Source: Ovis canadensis (lineage: Eukaryota; Chordata; Mammalia; Artiodactyla; Bovidae). From it: a stretch of 64,000 nt of DNA. Made by a program: the position numbers and the translations under genes. The notes beneath the pieces were generated by a model that did not search any database, was not told the origin of the DNA, and worked only from the letters and a program-made list of their open reading frames with translations. The first letter of the stretch is position 1. Each line of letters opens with the position of its first letter. The stretch is taken from assembly GCF_042477335.2 (NCBI RefSeq), contig NC_091255.1, positions 22,794,501-22,858,500 on the forward strand. The letters are read 5' to 3'. Below are positions 46,389 to 58,325 of this stretch, in pieces.

Positions 46389-47528
46389 ATGAAGACCTCC
46401 ATAGCTGCCCTCCCCTTCCTCATCCTCGCTGCCCAGGCTGCAGTTGGTGAGTTCAGTGAGCCTTCTCCCAGGTGGGCAAGTGGGTGGTAACTTGCAGACC
46501 AGGGAGGAGACGCAGAGGGACGCCTTTGTCCCAACATGGATATAGCTCCCATTTAAAAGCAGCAGCAGTAGGGAGAGACCTCTCCCTGCAGCTGTTGGTC
46601 CCTGGGGAAAGCAGCATACAGCTGACTGGTCCCACCTGGGGAAACAAGTCTTTCCCTTTCATGACCAGAATTAGCTGACACTTTCTCTTAGTTGACATAG
46701 GAGTATTATGGGCTAGATCAAGAGAACTGTAGAAAAATCATAGATCTGTAGAAAGAAGTATAGACTTTCACAATGTTAGAACCATTATATGTCCTCTAGT
46801 GTAAAACTCTCACTTCAGAGAGGAAAGTGGACAAGCCAGACAAGTGACTCATTCAGGTGTACTTAATCATCTTATTTATTTATGTAACAATCTAGTATTT
46901 CCTATGTGCAAGCAGGCACTGTTCTAAGTGTCTTGTAGATATTAATATATTGGATCCTCCTGACATTGCTGTAGGGTAGACTATCAGCAAACTATATGGA
47001 TTTACTTATTATTATTATTAGTTACTCTCTTACAAACAAGAGATGAGGCATAGAAACCCTAGATAACTTGCTCAAGATCACACAGCCATACGTGGTGGCA
47101 TTAGGTTACAAGCTAGTTAGAAAGCTGTAATGGGAAGACAACACCCATCTAAGACTTAGTTTTGCAAGCCCCACACATATCATATTAAAAGTGTATGCAC
47201 ATGCCTCATTTAATATAATTCATATGTAATTACATAAGAATAAGCTAAATTTTAGTTATGCTTGCCTAATTATTCTAGTACAGGTCCACAATCCATTTAT
47301 CCAAATCTTTGGGGCTAGATGCATTTTGGAATGCAGAATTTTTCAGGTTTTAAAAAGGCAATGCAGTATGACCCAGGAATTCCATTTCTTCTTGATATGG
47401 CCAAAAGAACTGAAAGTAGATACAGGAAAGAGATACCTATACAACCTTGCTAATCACAGCTTAATTTTTAATTGTCAAAAGGAGGAAGCAACCCAAGTGT
47501 CCGTTGACAAACAAATGGATTGGAAAAC

Positions 47529-47602
<74 letters not shown>

Positions 47603-50600
47603 GAGAGGGAGAGAGAGAGAGAAAGTACTATTCAGCCTTAAAAAATGAGGAAATACGAACATGTACCACAACATAGACAAATATTGAAGACATGATGATA
47701 GATGAGATAAGCCAGTCCCAAAAGGACAAATTATATGATTCCTCTCCTATGAGGTACTTAAAATAGTCAGATTCAGAGAGAAAGCAGAATGGCAGTGGCC
47801 CAGGGTTTAGGGAAGGGGGAAATGGGGAGCTATTGTGTAATGGGTACAGAGTTTCAGCTTGCTTTCAAGATGAAAAAAGTTCCATGGATGGATTGTGGTA
47901 AGTTGCGCAATATGAGAAGGTACTTAATGCTATTGAACTGCACACTTCAAGATGATTAAAATTGTAAAGTTTATGTTATTTACATTATGTATATGCTAAC
48001 TCTTGGTTATTAGCAACTACTGACTAAACCCAGATTGCTGCCTATAGCTCTTGGTACTTCGGTTGACAGCTCTTAAATGTACAAAATCACCTCCAGTTCA
48101 TGGTCAAGCCATGAATATCCCCATCTTCAAGTCGGTCTGCTAGAGCTTTTGCTTTTCCTGATTGTGATTTTTGTGACATTTTATCTCAGACAATTGTACT
48201 TTTTGATACCTTGAGGAAAACAAAAATTATCTGAAAAACTGCCTGACCCACTGCATTGCAGACATGCAGTCCTTGCAAAGATCGTAAATGACGGTTGTGA
48301 ATATTCAGATGTGACTTTCTTTTCCTATTCATGTTCTGATCGCAGGGAGATAGTGAACAAGTGATTATATTAGAGACTTTTTTATTTATAAGATCTAATG
48401 TAAAACCACTACTTGCAACTTTTTAGATCTGAATGTTGCCTGTTTAACATATTTCTTTTAAAGTTTAAAAGGGTTTTCTATCTATTGTTAATATCAGCTG
48501 GATAACATTTTGTCAAGTGGTTTTTTTTCCTGATTGTTAATTTGATGCTAGCTGGAATTCAAGAAATAACAGTGACTTTACTCAAATAAAGAAATATTTT
48601 AGTATTTTTTTTAATTGTAAACTTTGCCTTATGTACATTCTATCACATTCTAAAAGAATGTATTTTTAAAAAGGTAACACATACCTGGACATTACTTAAC
48701 ATCCCTGGCAGAGTCTGAGAAACACACATTAACCAAACACAATTATATTTCTGCAGTAAACACATTCATACCAATGGAGTAAATAAAGCCTGTAAATAGC
48801 CTCACTTCACTTTGGGTGGTGTGGTGTCACCAGATCAGTTATAGAAAAATTGTTACTGTTTCCAGAGCCCTGTGAACCCCAGAAATGTGTAGGAAGCACG
48901 GTGCACTGGATTGCATTATGGAACTATTCAACTCGTCTACTAGTGTTGGCTGTGCAGTTAGCCTTTTGTATTCAAAGTCAATTGAATGGTTTCCTGTCTT
49001 GAACTTTTTCAAAAGTTCCCTGGAAAGTCTCAGAGCCTTGATAGAGAAAATGGGCTTGGAGGCAGATCTGGGCCAATGGTTCAGTATCCTTGCCTCCCTA
49101 GCAGGAGATGCAGTTGAGGAATGAGAGAGATGGAGATATTGAAACGATGTTGCTTCCCAGTAATTTTTCTTCCCTTCTCTACTATTTCTCTCAAGTAGAA
49201 AACACGATGTCAAACCTGAAGTTTGAACTCTCAAGTCCGAAAGAATTTCATCATCACTCACTGTCTCACGGAGGTAAAGTTTTGTTATGGTATATATTTT
49301 AAAACAGCTAGCAGGTACGGATTGGCTCAAAGACTTCAATCCACCTCGTTTACAGGACCTGAGGGGGGTCCTGAGGGTGGTGAACATCTCCAAGGAAGTT
49401 CAGGATGGGCTGTGTGTCCATAGATGGCCTCTTCCAGAGATGGATTCGATTCCACCTGGCTGTCCCAAGAGTTGGCTCACTGTGGGGAGAAGGGAAGGGT
49501 GCTCGGACGCCTCCTGCAGGCCTCAGACCCTCCTTCTTCTGGGAGAAATTCTGCTTTGTCGTGGCCCTGCCTGGATGCCCTCAGACACACAGCTCAGCCC
49601 TGGGGAGAGCGAAATGTCTCTGGCAAGGAGAGACCATCAAGTGCTGAAGAGAAGGAGAACATCCCTTTCCAGTCCTGAACCTTCAGGACTTCTCTGATGG
49701 TCCAGTGGTTAAGAATCCGCCTGCCAATGCAGGACACACAGGTTCCATCCTTGCTCCGGGAAGATTCCACATGCCTCCCCGCAAGGAAGAGTAGCCCTTG
49801 CTCGCTGTAACTGGAGAAAGTCCCTGTGCAGCAACACAGACCTAGCACAGCCAAAAATAAGTTTTTTTTTTAAGCCCTCTACCTTTTCACTCTTCCCAGT
49901 AGGTGGGAGGGAAGGGGGAAAGGATGCAGTTTTCATCAGTTTTGTTCGTTTGGTTGCTAAGTTGGGTCCAACTCTTTTGCAGCCCCAAGGACTGTAGCCA
50001 GCCAGGCTCCTCTGCCCATGGGGTTTCCCAAGCAATACAGGAGCGGCTTGCCGTTTCCTTCCGCAAGTTTTCCCAGTCCTTAAGTGACGCTTCCTCTCGT
50101 TGCAGGTTTTCACCGGCCCACGGACTGCTGCATGTCTTACACCCCACGAAACATCCGATGTGTGTTCATGGAAGATTATATAGAGACGAGCAGTGCGTGC
50201 TCCCGGCCAGCTGTCATGTAAGTGTGCCAAGCTCACTGGCCATCGCTGGGGGCAGAGCGGAGAGGGGAAGGGGTGGTTCCTGAGGAATGTCCGGGAAAGT
50301 CCCACCCTCTGCATGCTGCCAGGTCAGCAGAAGCGTGTGTCCTCAGTAGGATCCTTCAGGGCACCAGGTATGAGATGCTCCTGGTGAAAAGGGAAGCTAG
50401 GGAAGGAAGGAAGGCGAGAGCCGGAGGGAGGTTGCCCGAGGAAACCCATTGAGTCGCTGAGGGCGTCTCAGCCTGAGGGGGAGTCTCAGAGAGAAGCTGC
50501 TCTGAATTCCTGCAGCGGAGAAAGGGAGGAACTGGCTGGGCTGTCGGGGGCCCAAGGCGCAGGGAAGATAGGGTCCCCACCCATATTTGTTGAACCCTCT

Positions 50601-50738
50601 GCTGTTTGTAATCTTTCCCCACACCTTCTTCCCAGCTTCGTCACCAAGAAGGGGCAGCGTGTCTGTGCTGATCCTAACAATGAGAGAGTTCAGAAATGCA
50701 AGTCGGACCTAAGGCTGGGTCAGCCGTCGAGGACCTGA
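46389..50738 (+). CDS. CCL23: Six-cysteine CC chemokine, CCL23/CCL15 type (complete, 4 exons with cassette)
   Basis: Secreted ligand of the CCR1-binding CCL15/CCL23 group. Coding exons are 46389-46446, 49199-49273, 50106-50217 and 50636-50738, with donors gtgagt, gtaaag and gtaagt; the phases 1-1-2 keep the frame. Full form 115 residues; skipping the 75-base exon gives 90. Signal peptide MKTSIAALPFLILAAQAAV. The core is GFHRPTDCCMSYTPRNIRCV, FMEDYIETSSACSRPAVIFV, TKKGQRVCADPNNERVQKCK, SDLRLGQPSRT. Besides the four standard cysteines it has one in NIRC and one in VQKC, exactly where CCL15 and CCL23 carry their third disulfide. Human has two such genes; only one is in this window, so it may be the single ruminant representative. 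A CHR-2 and a truncated Bov-tA crowd intron 2 just before exon 3. Exons look intact. Confidence 0.88.
46860..47130 (+). repeat. MIR SINE
   Basis: ctatgtgcaagcaggcactg, ttctaagtgtcttgtagat and ttgctcaagatcacacagcc: an almost full MIR with a short (tta)n inside. Confidence 0.75.
47320..47990 (+). repeat. L1 3' region with compound microsatellite
   Basis: L1-like order: tgacccaggaattccatttc, gaagcaacccaagtgtccgt, tactattcagccttaaaaaa, ggcagtggcccagggtttag. At 47530-47623 it holds a (GT)n-(AT)n-(GA)n compound tract. Confidence 0.65.
48000..49190. other. Intron 1 of the CCL23-like gene, right part; nothing else recognised
   Basis: AT-rich on the left. A frame of 184 residues on the - strand (48839-49393) overlaps the cassette exon but shows no family motif and is probably chance. 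Confidence 0.35.
49199..49273 (+). CDS. CCL23: N-terminal cassette exon of the CCL23/CCL15-like gene
   Basis: A 75-base exon, phase 1 in and phase 1 out, encoding E, NTMSNLKFELSSPKEFHHHS, LSH, then the first base of a glycine codon. A pyrimidine-rich tract and tctcaagtag precede it and gtaaag follows. Position, phase and the pattern E-T/N..MS.L..E...P match the extra exon of human CCL15/CCL23 that encodes the long N-terminal region removed by proteases during activation. An alternative AG three bases upstream (49194-49195) would put TAG in frame, so the downstream AG is the likely acceptor. Confidence 0.7.
49684..49872 (+). repeat. CHR-2-type SINE
   Basis: gacttctctgatggtccagt, gttaagaatccgcctgccaa, gcagcaacacagacctagca, short T/A tail. 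Confidence 0.75.
49945..50063 (-). repeat. Truncated Bov-tA SINE next to CCL23 exon 3
   Basis: gttgctaagttgggtccaac, ccaaggactgtagccagcca, then cut at gtttccttccg, only about 40 bases before the exon acceptor. Confidence 0.75.
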
Positions 50739-50739
50739 G

Positions 50740-51690
50740 ATCGCTATTGCTTGAGCGGGGGAGCCTGGACCAGGCCCCCTCTTCTTCGTCTCTCTTGCCT
50801 CACCGTCCTCATTGGACGGTGGCTTGAATTATTTTTTAAAAAAAGCAACAGTTACTGTTCTGTTCTGATTACAAAAGCAACACATTCATCAAGCGTATCC
50901 AATTTGACTTCACTCCAACTTTTAGAGGGAAAAGATTGTGTAGGAATTGCTGAACTTTGGATTTGTGGAGCTTTTTTGGGGGGCGGGGGGGGGGAAGGGT
51001 CTGAACAAGACATCATATTGTAAACTTTTTTAAGCTAAAAACATGACATTCAAATACAGACTTAGTATGTGTATTCAACCCATTAATCACTAAACTGATT
51101 CAAAGATCATCTGAGGAACAGAAGTTTATATAGTTACTGAAGATGGCATTCTGAAATGTTTGTTAGAGAAAAACAAATTCAAACCCTAGAGGGCAATAAA
51201 TCTGTAACTTTGGGGATTATCTTTTCTACTAGACAGCAATCCTTTGGATCTGTGCTTAACAATAAAATTACAAATCAGTCTCAGTCAACAAGCAATTTCA
51301 TAAATTCTGGGTGTTGGTCAACAGTATATAGACCATCAATCAAATGTACGTTTCTCATACAGATTAAGGAATCCTGGGTGAGTCCTTCAGACAGTGTTCC
51401 AATATGACATTGAAAGGCCTATACTCATCCTTTTGTCTTAATGCTACATTTTTGTTTTTGTTTTTTTCTTACCAGATACAATTTCCTAAAAGATATCTTC
51501 TCTAAAGTTAAAGGACATTAGGGAAACACTTAAAACTAAAGTTAATATCAATTTTAGGTTCATATCTATTAAAGCATATACATTTCTATTTACAAATAGT
51601 AAATCTTAATCAACTCTCACATAAAATTCAGAAATAAAGGACTGAATTCTAAACAACAACATTTTTTTTAATTCAAAAAAAGTTTAAGAT
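50740..51690. other. 3' flank of the CCL23-like gene
   Basis: Probable 3' UTR, then AT-rich sequence. A G-run lies near 50978-50995. No further gene recognised. Confidence 0.4.
51195..51200 (+). terminator. Candidate poly(A) signal of the CCL23-like gene
   Basis: First AATAAA after the stop (457 bases downstream); a second lies at 51261-51266. Which is used cannot be decided from sequence. Confidence 0.35.
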
Positions 51691-51766
51691 TTTTTTTCCA
51701 GGCCAAGTTGGCAGAGTAGAAAGGCCCTGAACTTACCTCCTGTCATGAACACACCAAAATCACAAC

Positions 51767-51838
51767 TTGGCTACAAAGTTTATTCGGGTTTTCCATAAGA
51801 TGGTATGGAAAAACCAAAATGAATATTTTGGCCAACCC
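51767..51838. mobile_element. Mariner-derived palindromic MITE
   Basis: A near-perfect inverted repeat: ttggctacaaagtttattcg and gggttttccat against its complement ending ttttggccaa. This resembles the short ruminant mariner MITE that folds into a hairpin. Internal transposase is absent. Confidence 0.65.
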
Positions 51839-52000
51839 AATACTTGGAGAACAACTATCAGTGGAAAAAAAGAAAAACAAACAGAACCTACCAACAAGAA
51901 AATATCTTTTACAACTAAAGATGTTAAAAGAGGAATCGCAATAATACGGTGGTGGGGGTGGAGCAGACTCATGATATGTCAAGTCCCATATTTCCTGGTG

Positions 52001-52190
52001 GGTTTCCCAGATGGCGCTAGTGGTAAGGAATCCACCTGCCAATGCAGGAGAAGCAAGAGACTCAGGCTCAATCCCTGGGTCGGGAAGATAAAATGGGAAA
52101 CCACTCCAGTATTCTTGCCTGGAGAATTCCACAGACAGAGGAGTCTGGCAGGCTACAGTCCATGGGGCCGCAAAGAGTTGCACACGGCGT
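52001..52190 (+). repeat. Bov-tA SINE
   Basis: ggtttcccagatggcgctag through gccgcaaagagttgcacacg; inserted in the L1 5' UTR. Confidence 0.85.
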
Positions 52191-52367
52191 TCACGCTCAC
52201 GTCCACACCCATGGGTGGCCCACAAACTGGAGAATGCTTGCATTGCAGAGGCTCTCCCACAAGAGTGAGAGGTCTGAGCTTCACTGCAGGCTCCCCAACC
52301 CAGGGGCCCCGCACTGGGAAGATAAGCCCCCCGAGTATTTGACTGTGAAGGCCAGCAGGGCTTATAC

Positions 52368-52553
52368 TGGGAAAGATTGAGGGCAGGAGGAGAAGGGGGC
52401 GACAGAGGATGAGATGGTTGGATGGCATCACTGACTCAATGGACATGAGTTTGAGCAAACTCCAGGAGATAGGGAAGCCCAAGGAAGCCTGGCGTGCTGC
52501 AGTCCGTGGGGTCACAAAGAGACACAGCTGAGCGACTAAATAACAACAGCAAC
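52368..52553 (+). mobile_element. BovB 3' tail fragment
   Basis: gggaaagattgagggcagga, gatggttggatggcatcact, then gtggggtcacaaagagacac. Short end piece inserted in the L1. Confidence 0.8.
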
Positions 52554-53837
52554 AGGGCTTAATTTTGGCAGTCCCAGAGAACTGGAGAAATAGAAACTTC
52601 ACTCTTAAGGACAACACGCACAAAGTCTTGCAGCCTGTAGGACTCACAGCAAAAGCAGTATTTGATAGGAGCCTGGGATCAAACCTACCTGCTGATGTTG
52701 GAGGGTCTCCCCGAGAGGCAGGAGTCAGCTGTAGCTCACCCTGGGGACGGACACTGGCAGCAGCTGTACTTGGGAATTCCTCCTGCCACACAGACACCTT
52801 GCTGGTGGGCACCATTGTGGAGTCCTTCCTCTATCTTATTGCCCCCGGATCCAGCCCTGCCTGGTCCGGCAGCTTGTAGGAACCAGTGCTGGACTGTCTC
52901 AGGCCAAGCAACTAACTGGGTAGGAATGCAGCCTCACCATCAGTAGACAGGCTGCCTTAAGACCCTGTTGAGCACACAGTTGCCTCTGGACATGACCCAA
53001 CCCACCCAAAGGCTCAGAAGCCAGCTCCACCCACCAGTGGGCAACCCCACGGCTTACAGAACCAACCTGTCCACCAAGAAGCCAGATCCTACTTTGGGAC
53101 CACCTGGGCCTCAGTCCTGAGTACTAATAGGTTGACACAAGCTTTGGGACAACCTGAACTTGTACCCAACTGTGTAAGAAACCATTCCACCTCACCAACA
53201 CTAACGATCAGACACCGACTCTGGGACCCCTGAGCCCTGCAACCAGACTCTAGGACTCAGCTCTTCCTGCCAGTATTCCGGCACTAACCCCAGGAACCGG
53301 CTTTACCACCAGTAGGTGGGCCACAGCCCCAGAGTCTTCTAGTCTTGAGTCCACCCACCAGGGAGCCACCACTAGCACCAGGGCCCCTGGGGTTCTGCAG
53401 TCAGCTGCCTTGTGACCAGGCCCCACTAACCAGCAGCCAACAGCCTCCATACAAGGAAGTGCCTGGTAAATAAACAGACCAGGGTCAACCAAGCCTATCA
53501 AACCGCCCACATAGCCCGCCACAACAAAAGGAACCACACAGCCCTCATGAGGGGAGTCCCCAGAGCATGCAGCTTGGACGACAAGGGGGGTGTGCACTGC
53601 TGGGATGCACAGGACATCTCCTGTAGAAAGCCATTTCTCCAAGGTTAAGAAAAACAACTCACATACCAGATGCATAAAAACGTAAAGAGCAACTTAGGCA
53701 AAATGAGAACAAGATTAAAGGAAGGAACAAGATTAAACCTCAGAAGAACTAGCTGAAGTGGTGAAAAAAAGAAAAAAGAACTAAGAGAACTAAAGATGGG
53801 CAATCTACCTGAGAAAAAAGTTCAGGGTAGCGATCAC

Positions 53838-54059
53838 GCATGCACGCGTGCTAAGTTGCTTCGGCGGTGTCTGACTCTCTGCTACCCTATGGGCCGCAGC
53901 CCGCCAGGCTCCTCTGTCCATCAGATTTTCCAGGCAAGAATGCTGGAGTGGGTTGCCATGCCCTCCTCCAAGGGATCTCCCCCACCCAGGGATCAAACCC
54001 GCGTCTCCTGCATTAGCTGGTAGGTTCTTTTTAGTGCTAGCACCACCTGGGAAGCCCAG
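53838..54059 (-). repeat. Bov-tA SINE (reverse)
   Basis: gctaagttgcttcggcggtg, ggcaagaatgctggagtggg, terminal acctgggaagccca; short flanking repeat gatca. Confidence 0.85.
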
Positions 54060-54279
54060 TGATCATAACAGTGATTAAAGAACTTGGGAGAAGAACGGAT
54101 GCACAGAGCGAGAAGTTAGAAGTCTTTAACAAAGAGTTAGGAAGTGAAAAAGAAAACCCCCACAGAGATGGCAGATACAACCAATAAAGTAAAAAATACA
54201 CTAGAAGGAATCAACAGTAAACCAAATGACTCAGAGGAATGGGCCAGCCAGTTGGAAGGAGGTAATAGAAGTAACAGAT

Positions 54280-54640
54280 GCCCAATTCTCTCTCTGGCCC
54301 ACGGTCCCCTCTGGAGAACTCCCTTCTTTATTTAGAGAACTTGCAGCTTCATCCTGGGTCAAACCCCTGACTGTCCAAAAGTGGGGACTGGCAAGGTCCT
54401 TACTTGTTTTTTGGGCCCAAGATTCTTCTCCCAACACCTCCCAACTGATCTTTGGCTTCCCCGGGGTCCTACTGGAAACACGTTTTCTCGATGATCTTCT
54501 CCATCACCTACGTAAGGATGTAAGTTTTTCAGCCACTTTGTGCATTGCCATCAAATTGACAAAGGTCCTTTATATAGAACAGAAATTTCTCACCCTATGG
54601 TTAGCTTTCTGTCATCTTTTCTGATCCTTTATTGTTACTA
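54280..54640. other. Unassigned sequence between the L1 and the RPL23A pseudogene
   Basis: Chance frames up to 132 residues, no motif. Nothing recognised. Confidence 0.35.
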
Positions 54641-54649
54641 TGAGGTTTT

Positions 54650-55436
<787 letters not shown>

Positions 55437-55624
55437 CTTTGTGAAAAGCTGAATTTATTTTTAATGTGGTTTTTATTTTCCCACTTATTCTGTCATTTCG
55501 ATGGAGTTGGGAGAAGCAAAAGAGGCAACACAGATGCTAAGGGTTCTGGCTTATATTTTGACCCCTGTATGATTTTTCCTGTTGCTCTCATTAGTTGGGG
55601 TGTCCACAGAAGCTTTTGACTTCT

Positions 55625-55690
55625 CTATTGAGCGTTTTTTTGTGTTTTTTGTTTGTTTGTTTGTTTGTTTGTTTTCTGTTTTGTTTTGTT
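55625..55690. repeat. T-rich (TTTG)n simple repeat
   Basis: Runs of tttg units directly left of the possible LTR piece. Confidence 0.7.
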
Positions 55691-55691
55691 G

Positions 55692-55925
55692 TTTTAGCAG
55701 AGAAAGATTTATTGCAAGGCCAGGCAAAGAGACAAGCTGATTCATGCCCTAAAAAGCCTCGAGCTCCCCAGAATGTTTTGGCAAAGCATTTTAAAGTCAG
55801 GTGAGGGTGGGGAGGGTTGCAGGGTACGTGATCAGATTGTGCACAATTCTCTGATTGGCTGATGATGAGAGCACAGGGTGGTGTCACAAGGGTTAACTTT
55901 ACCAGGACTTAGGCTTCAAAAGTCC
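55692..55925 (-). mobile_element. Possible class I ERV LTR fragment
   Basis: Read on the - strand it shows a CCAATC box, a TTTAAAA-like box, GGGGAGCTCGAGGCTTTTTA and AATAAATCTTTCTCTGC in the order of gammaretrovirus-type LTRs (U3 end, R, U5). It is a partial, broken piece without internal sequence; the family is not certain. Confidence 0.4.
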
Positions 55926-55931
55926 TTAGGC

Positions 55932-56296
55932 TTTTGAACTGTGGTGCTGGAGGAGACTCTTGAGAGTCCCTTGGACTGCAAGGAGATCCAACCAGTCCAT
56001 CCTAAAGGATATCAGCCCTGAATATTCCCTGGAGAGACTGATGCTGAAGCTGAAACTCCAATACTTTGGCCATCTGATGCGAAGAGCTGACTCGTTGGAA
56101 AAGACCCTGATGCTGGGAAAGATTGAAGGCAGGAGGAGAAGGGGACGACAGAGGATGAGATGGTTAAATGGCATCACCGACTCAATGGACATGAGTTTGA
56201 GTAGGCTCTGGGAGTTGGTAATGGACAGGGAGGCCTGGCATGCTGCAGTCCATGGGGTCACAAAGAGGAGGACACAACTGAGCGACTGAATTGAGG
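55932..56296 (+). mobile_element. BovB 3' terminal fragment
   Basis: One open frame [20 protein letters not shown] ... [20 protein letters not shown] ... [17 protein letters not shown] with its natural stop; low divergence, so a relatively young copy. Confidence 0.88.
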
Positions 56297-56299
56297 CTC

Positions 56300-57055
56300 C
56301 AGGAGGCCTGGGGTTATGAGCTCCTGGTCATCCAGTAGGTAACATCTTCCATCTGATGAAGAGTTTTCACATCTGTAAAACAACTCAGGAAATGTGTATC
56401 AGATACTATTATCTAGGTACTTCAGAGAAGAGCTAAAGCAGAGGATATGGGGGACAAGCCTGTCCTGAGAAGGCCCCAGAGGGCCCTGTTTCCCCCCTTT
56501 TCTATGATACTCTTGAGATTTTGTTTCAGAGGCTTGAAGATCTCAAAGAACTATTGGAGTAAAGCAATGCTAGCCCTAAGGGCAATGTGTGTGGTTTCTC
56601 TGGGTCCTCTGGCTGGTTGACTTGCCAACTGAGTAGAGTGAAACGGTGAGCACAGACCGCCTGGGCTGTAGGCCGAGTGCCTCCTGATCAAGGCTTTGGT
56701 TCACAGCAATGGCAGCTGAAAAGAAATGAGGGGTGACATGAGTCTTTCCTTCCTGACCGAGCACCTGGTCGATCACAGCTGTTCTCTGAGCTGTTTGAGG
56801 AGACAATGCAGTGTTATGTAAAGTCAGTTACCCGATCCTCTCTTTTCACAGTTCCTGGAAAACAGCATGTTCTCTTTCATCTCCTTGCTCTCTGTGGTGA
56901 CTCTGCCAGAAATGCCCCCTGCTCTCAACCCTCCAGCGAAACTCGATCCATTTAGACGCCACCCTCACTGTCCCAGTGAGAACACCCCTCTCCCTTTCTC
57001 TAGAATCCTGAAGCAGGTATTTATCATCACTCAAGCTGACAGTGATTGAGTGACT
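56300..57055. other. Intergenic, nothing recognised
   Basis: No coding motif or clear repeat. Confidence 0.35.
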
Positions 57056-57253
57056 GTGCTGGGCTAAGTCGCTCAGTCGTGTCTGCCTCTTTGCGACCCC
57101 ATGGACTGGGGTCCACCAGGCTCCTCTGTCCCTGGGATTCTTCAAGCAAGAATCCTGGAGTGGGTTGCCATTTTCCTCTCTGCAGGATCTCCTGGACCCA
57201 AGGATCGAACCCACACTCTTGTATTGGCAGGCAGATTCTTTCCAAGGAAGCCC
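57056..57253 (-). repeat. Bov-tA SINE (reverse)
   Basis: ggctaagtcgctcagtcgtg, gcaagaatcctggagtgggt, terminal ccaaggaagccc. Confidence 0.85.
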
Positions 57254-57322
57254 TGGAAAAAGTTTAAACATGGCTCAGTAAGTCTGACAACCAATTTTTG
57301 AATTTTTAAAAGTAAAGATCTT

Positions 57323-57435
57323 GGGACTATCCTAGTGGCCCTGTGGTTAATATTCCATGCTCCCAATGCAGGAGGCTTGGTTTCCATCCCTGGAGGGGGA
57401 ACTAAGATCCCACTTACCCTGTGGTGTGGGGGAAA
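57323..57435 (+). repeat. CHR-2-type SINE
   Basis: gggactatcctagtggccct, gtggttaatattccatgctc, gggggaactaagatcccact. Confidence 0.75.
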
Positions 57436-57439
57436 ATAA

Positions 57440-58325
57440 AAATAAAAATCTTACAAGTGCAAAATAACTAGAAAAATATGTGCTTTAAAGTTGTAAAAAT
57501 AAAAAAAACCATACATTTACTATTTCACTTTTAGAACCGTAGACAAGATTTTTAAAGTAATGTAGCTCATACCCTTTTCTCTTGACATGGACCCAGGCTG
57601 GGGCAGAGGGCCCACTTGATTATGGATGGTGGGGTCCATATTTGCCACATACAAGTGGTGTAGCAAAGAAGTAAACATATTAAGGGTCCCACCCACCCTT
57701 TCAGTATTATTCAGTTTTTTTAAATCAATGCAAATGTGTTGATTTGAAAAATATTCTTTTAACATGTTTTAAAAGGCACTCCTGCATACTCACCAGTGGG
57801 CCACAGAAGAACCTTTGAGGCCTCTGATTATGTTGCCATCGAAGTCCATTCACCCCACTGTTTTGTAATTTTCATTTACTTTTTTGAGTTCCCTCTTCAA
57901 GCTATGAGGTCAGGGTCACTTCCAGGCTGAGTCCATGATATTATGACAAAGAAGGGATGTGGTCACTAAACCCATTCTCTCTTCCCACCGGGCACATAGA
58001 TGGTCTATATTTTCCTTACCTTTGCCATCAAGTTGAAGTTAGGCGACTTCATTTTGGCCCTGGAGTGTAAGTGAAAGTAATTTATGCTATTTCCAGAAAA
58101 GGGCCATGAAAATCTGCCTGTCCCCCTCTGCTCCTCCCCGTTGGCAGCAAACTTGGAGGCTCCTTTTTTTGAAAATCTTCACAAGATAGAAGATGTGAAA
58201 AGCATCATCAAGAGGGAAAAGAATTGCAGAAAGAAGAGGCCAAAAACCTCTCAAAAATTAAAAGGCAAAGAAAATGAGTGTTTTCTAAGTAAATTACAAA
58301 TTAAAGCTCTGCTTACTCCTAATTT
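57440..58325. other. AT-rich intergenic, nothing recognised
   Basis: Short frames only (for example a Lys-rich one at 58084-58383) with no family signature. Confidence 0.35.

Larger units (their letters stand above)
51694..54275 (+). mobile_element. Ruminant L1 5' UTR with ORF1-like start, 3'-truncated and repeatedly interrupted
   Basis: It opens with ggccaagttggcagagtaga ... acctcctgtcatgaacacac, the ruminant L1 5' end. It continues through 5' UTR signatures (ggagggtctccccgagaggc, tcaggccaagcaactaactg) to ORF1-like sequence (acagagatggcagatacaac, acactagaaggaatcaacag) and stops at about 54275. Interrupted by a mariner MITE (51767-51838), a Bov-tA (52001-52190), a BovB tail (52368-52553) and another Bov-tA (53838-54059). 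No ORF2 is present. Retention of the 5' UTR (the element's promoter) is unusual among L1 fragments. Confidence 0.6.

Noticed and set aside
48839-49393. 184-residue antisense frame over the CCL23 cassette exon
   Set aside because: No recognisable family or promoter; lies in an intron and is probably chance.
51767-52342. 191-residue frame near the MITE
   Set aside because: Runs through a MITE, L1 5' UTR and a Bov-tA; repeat translation only.
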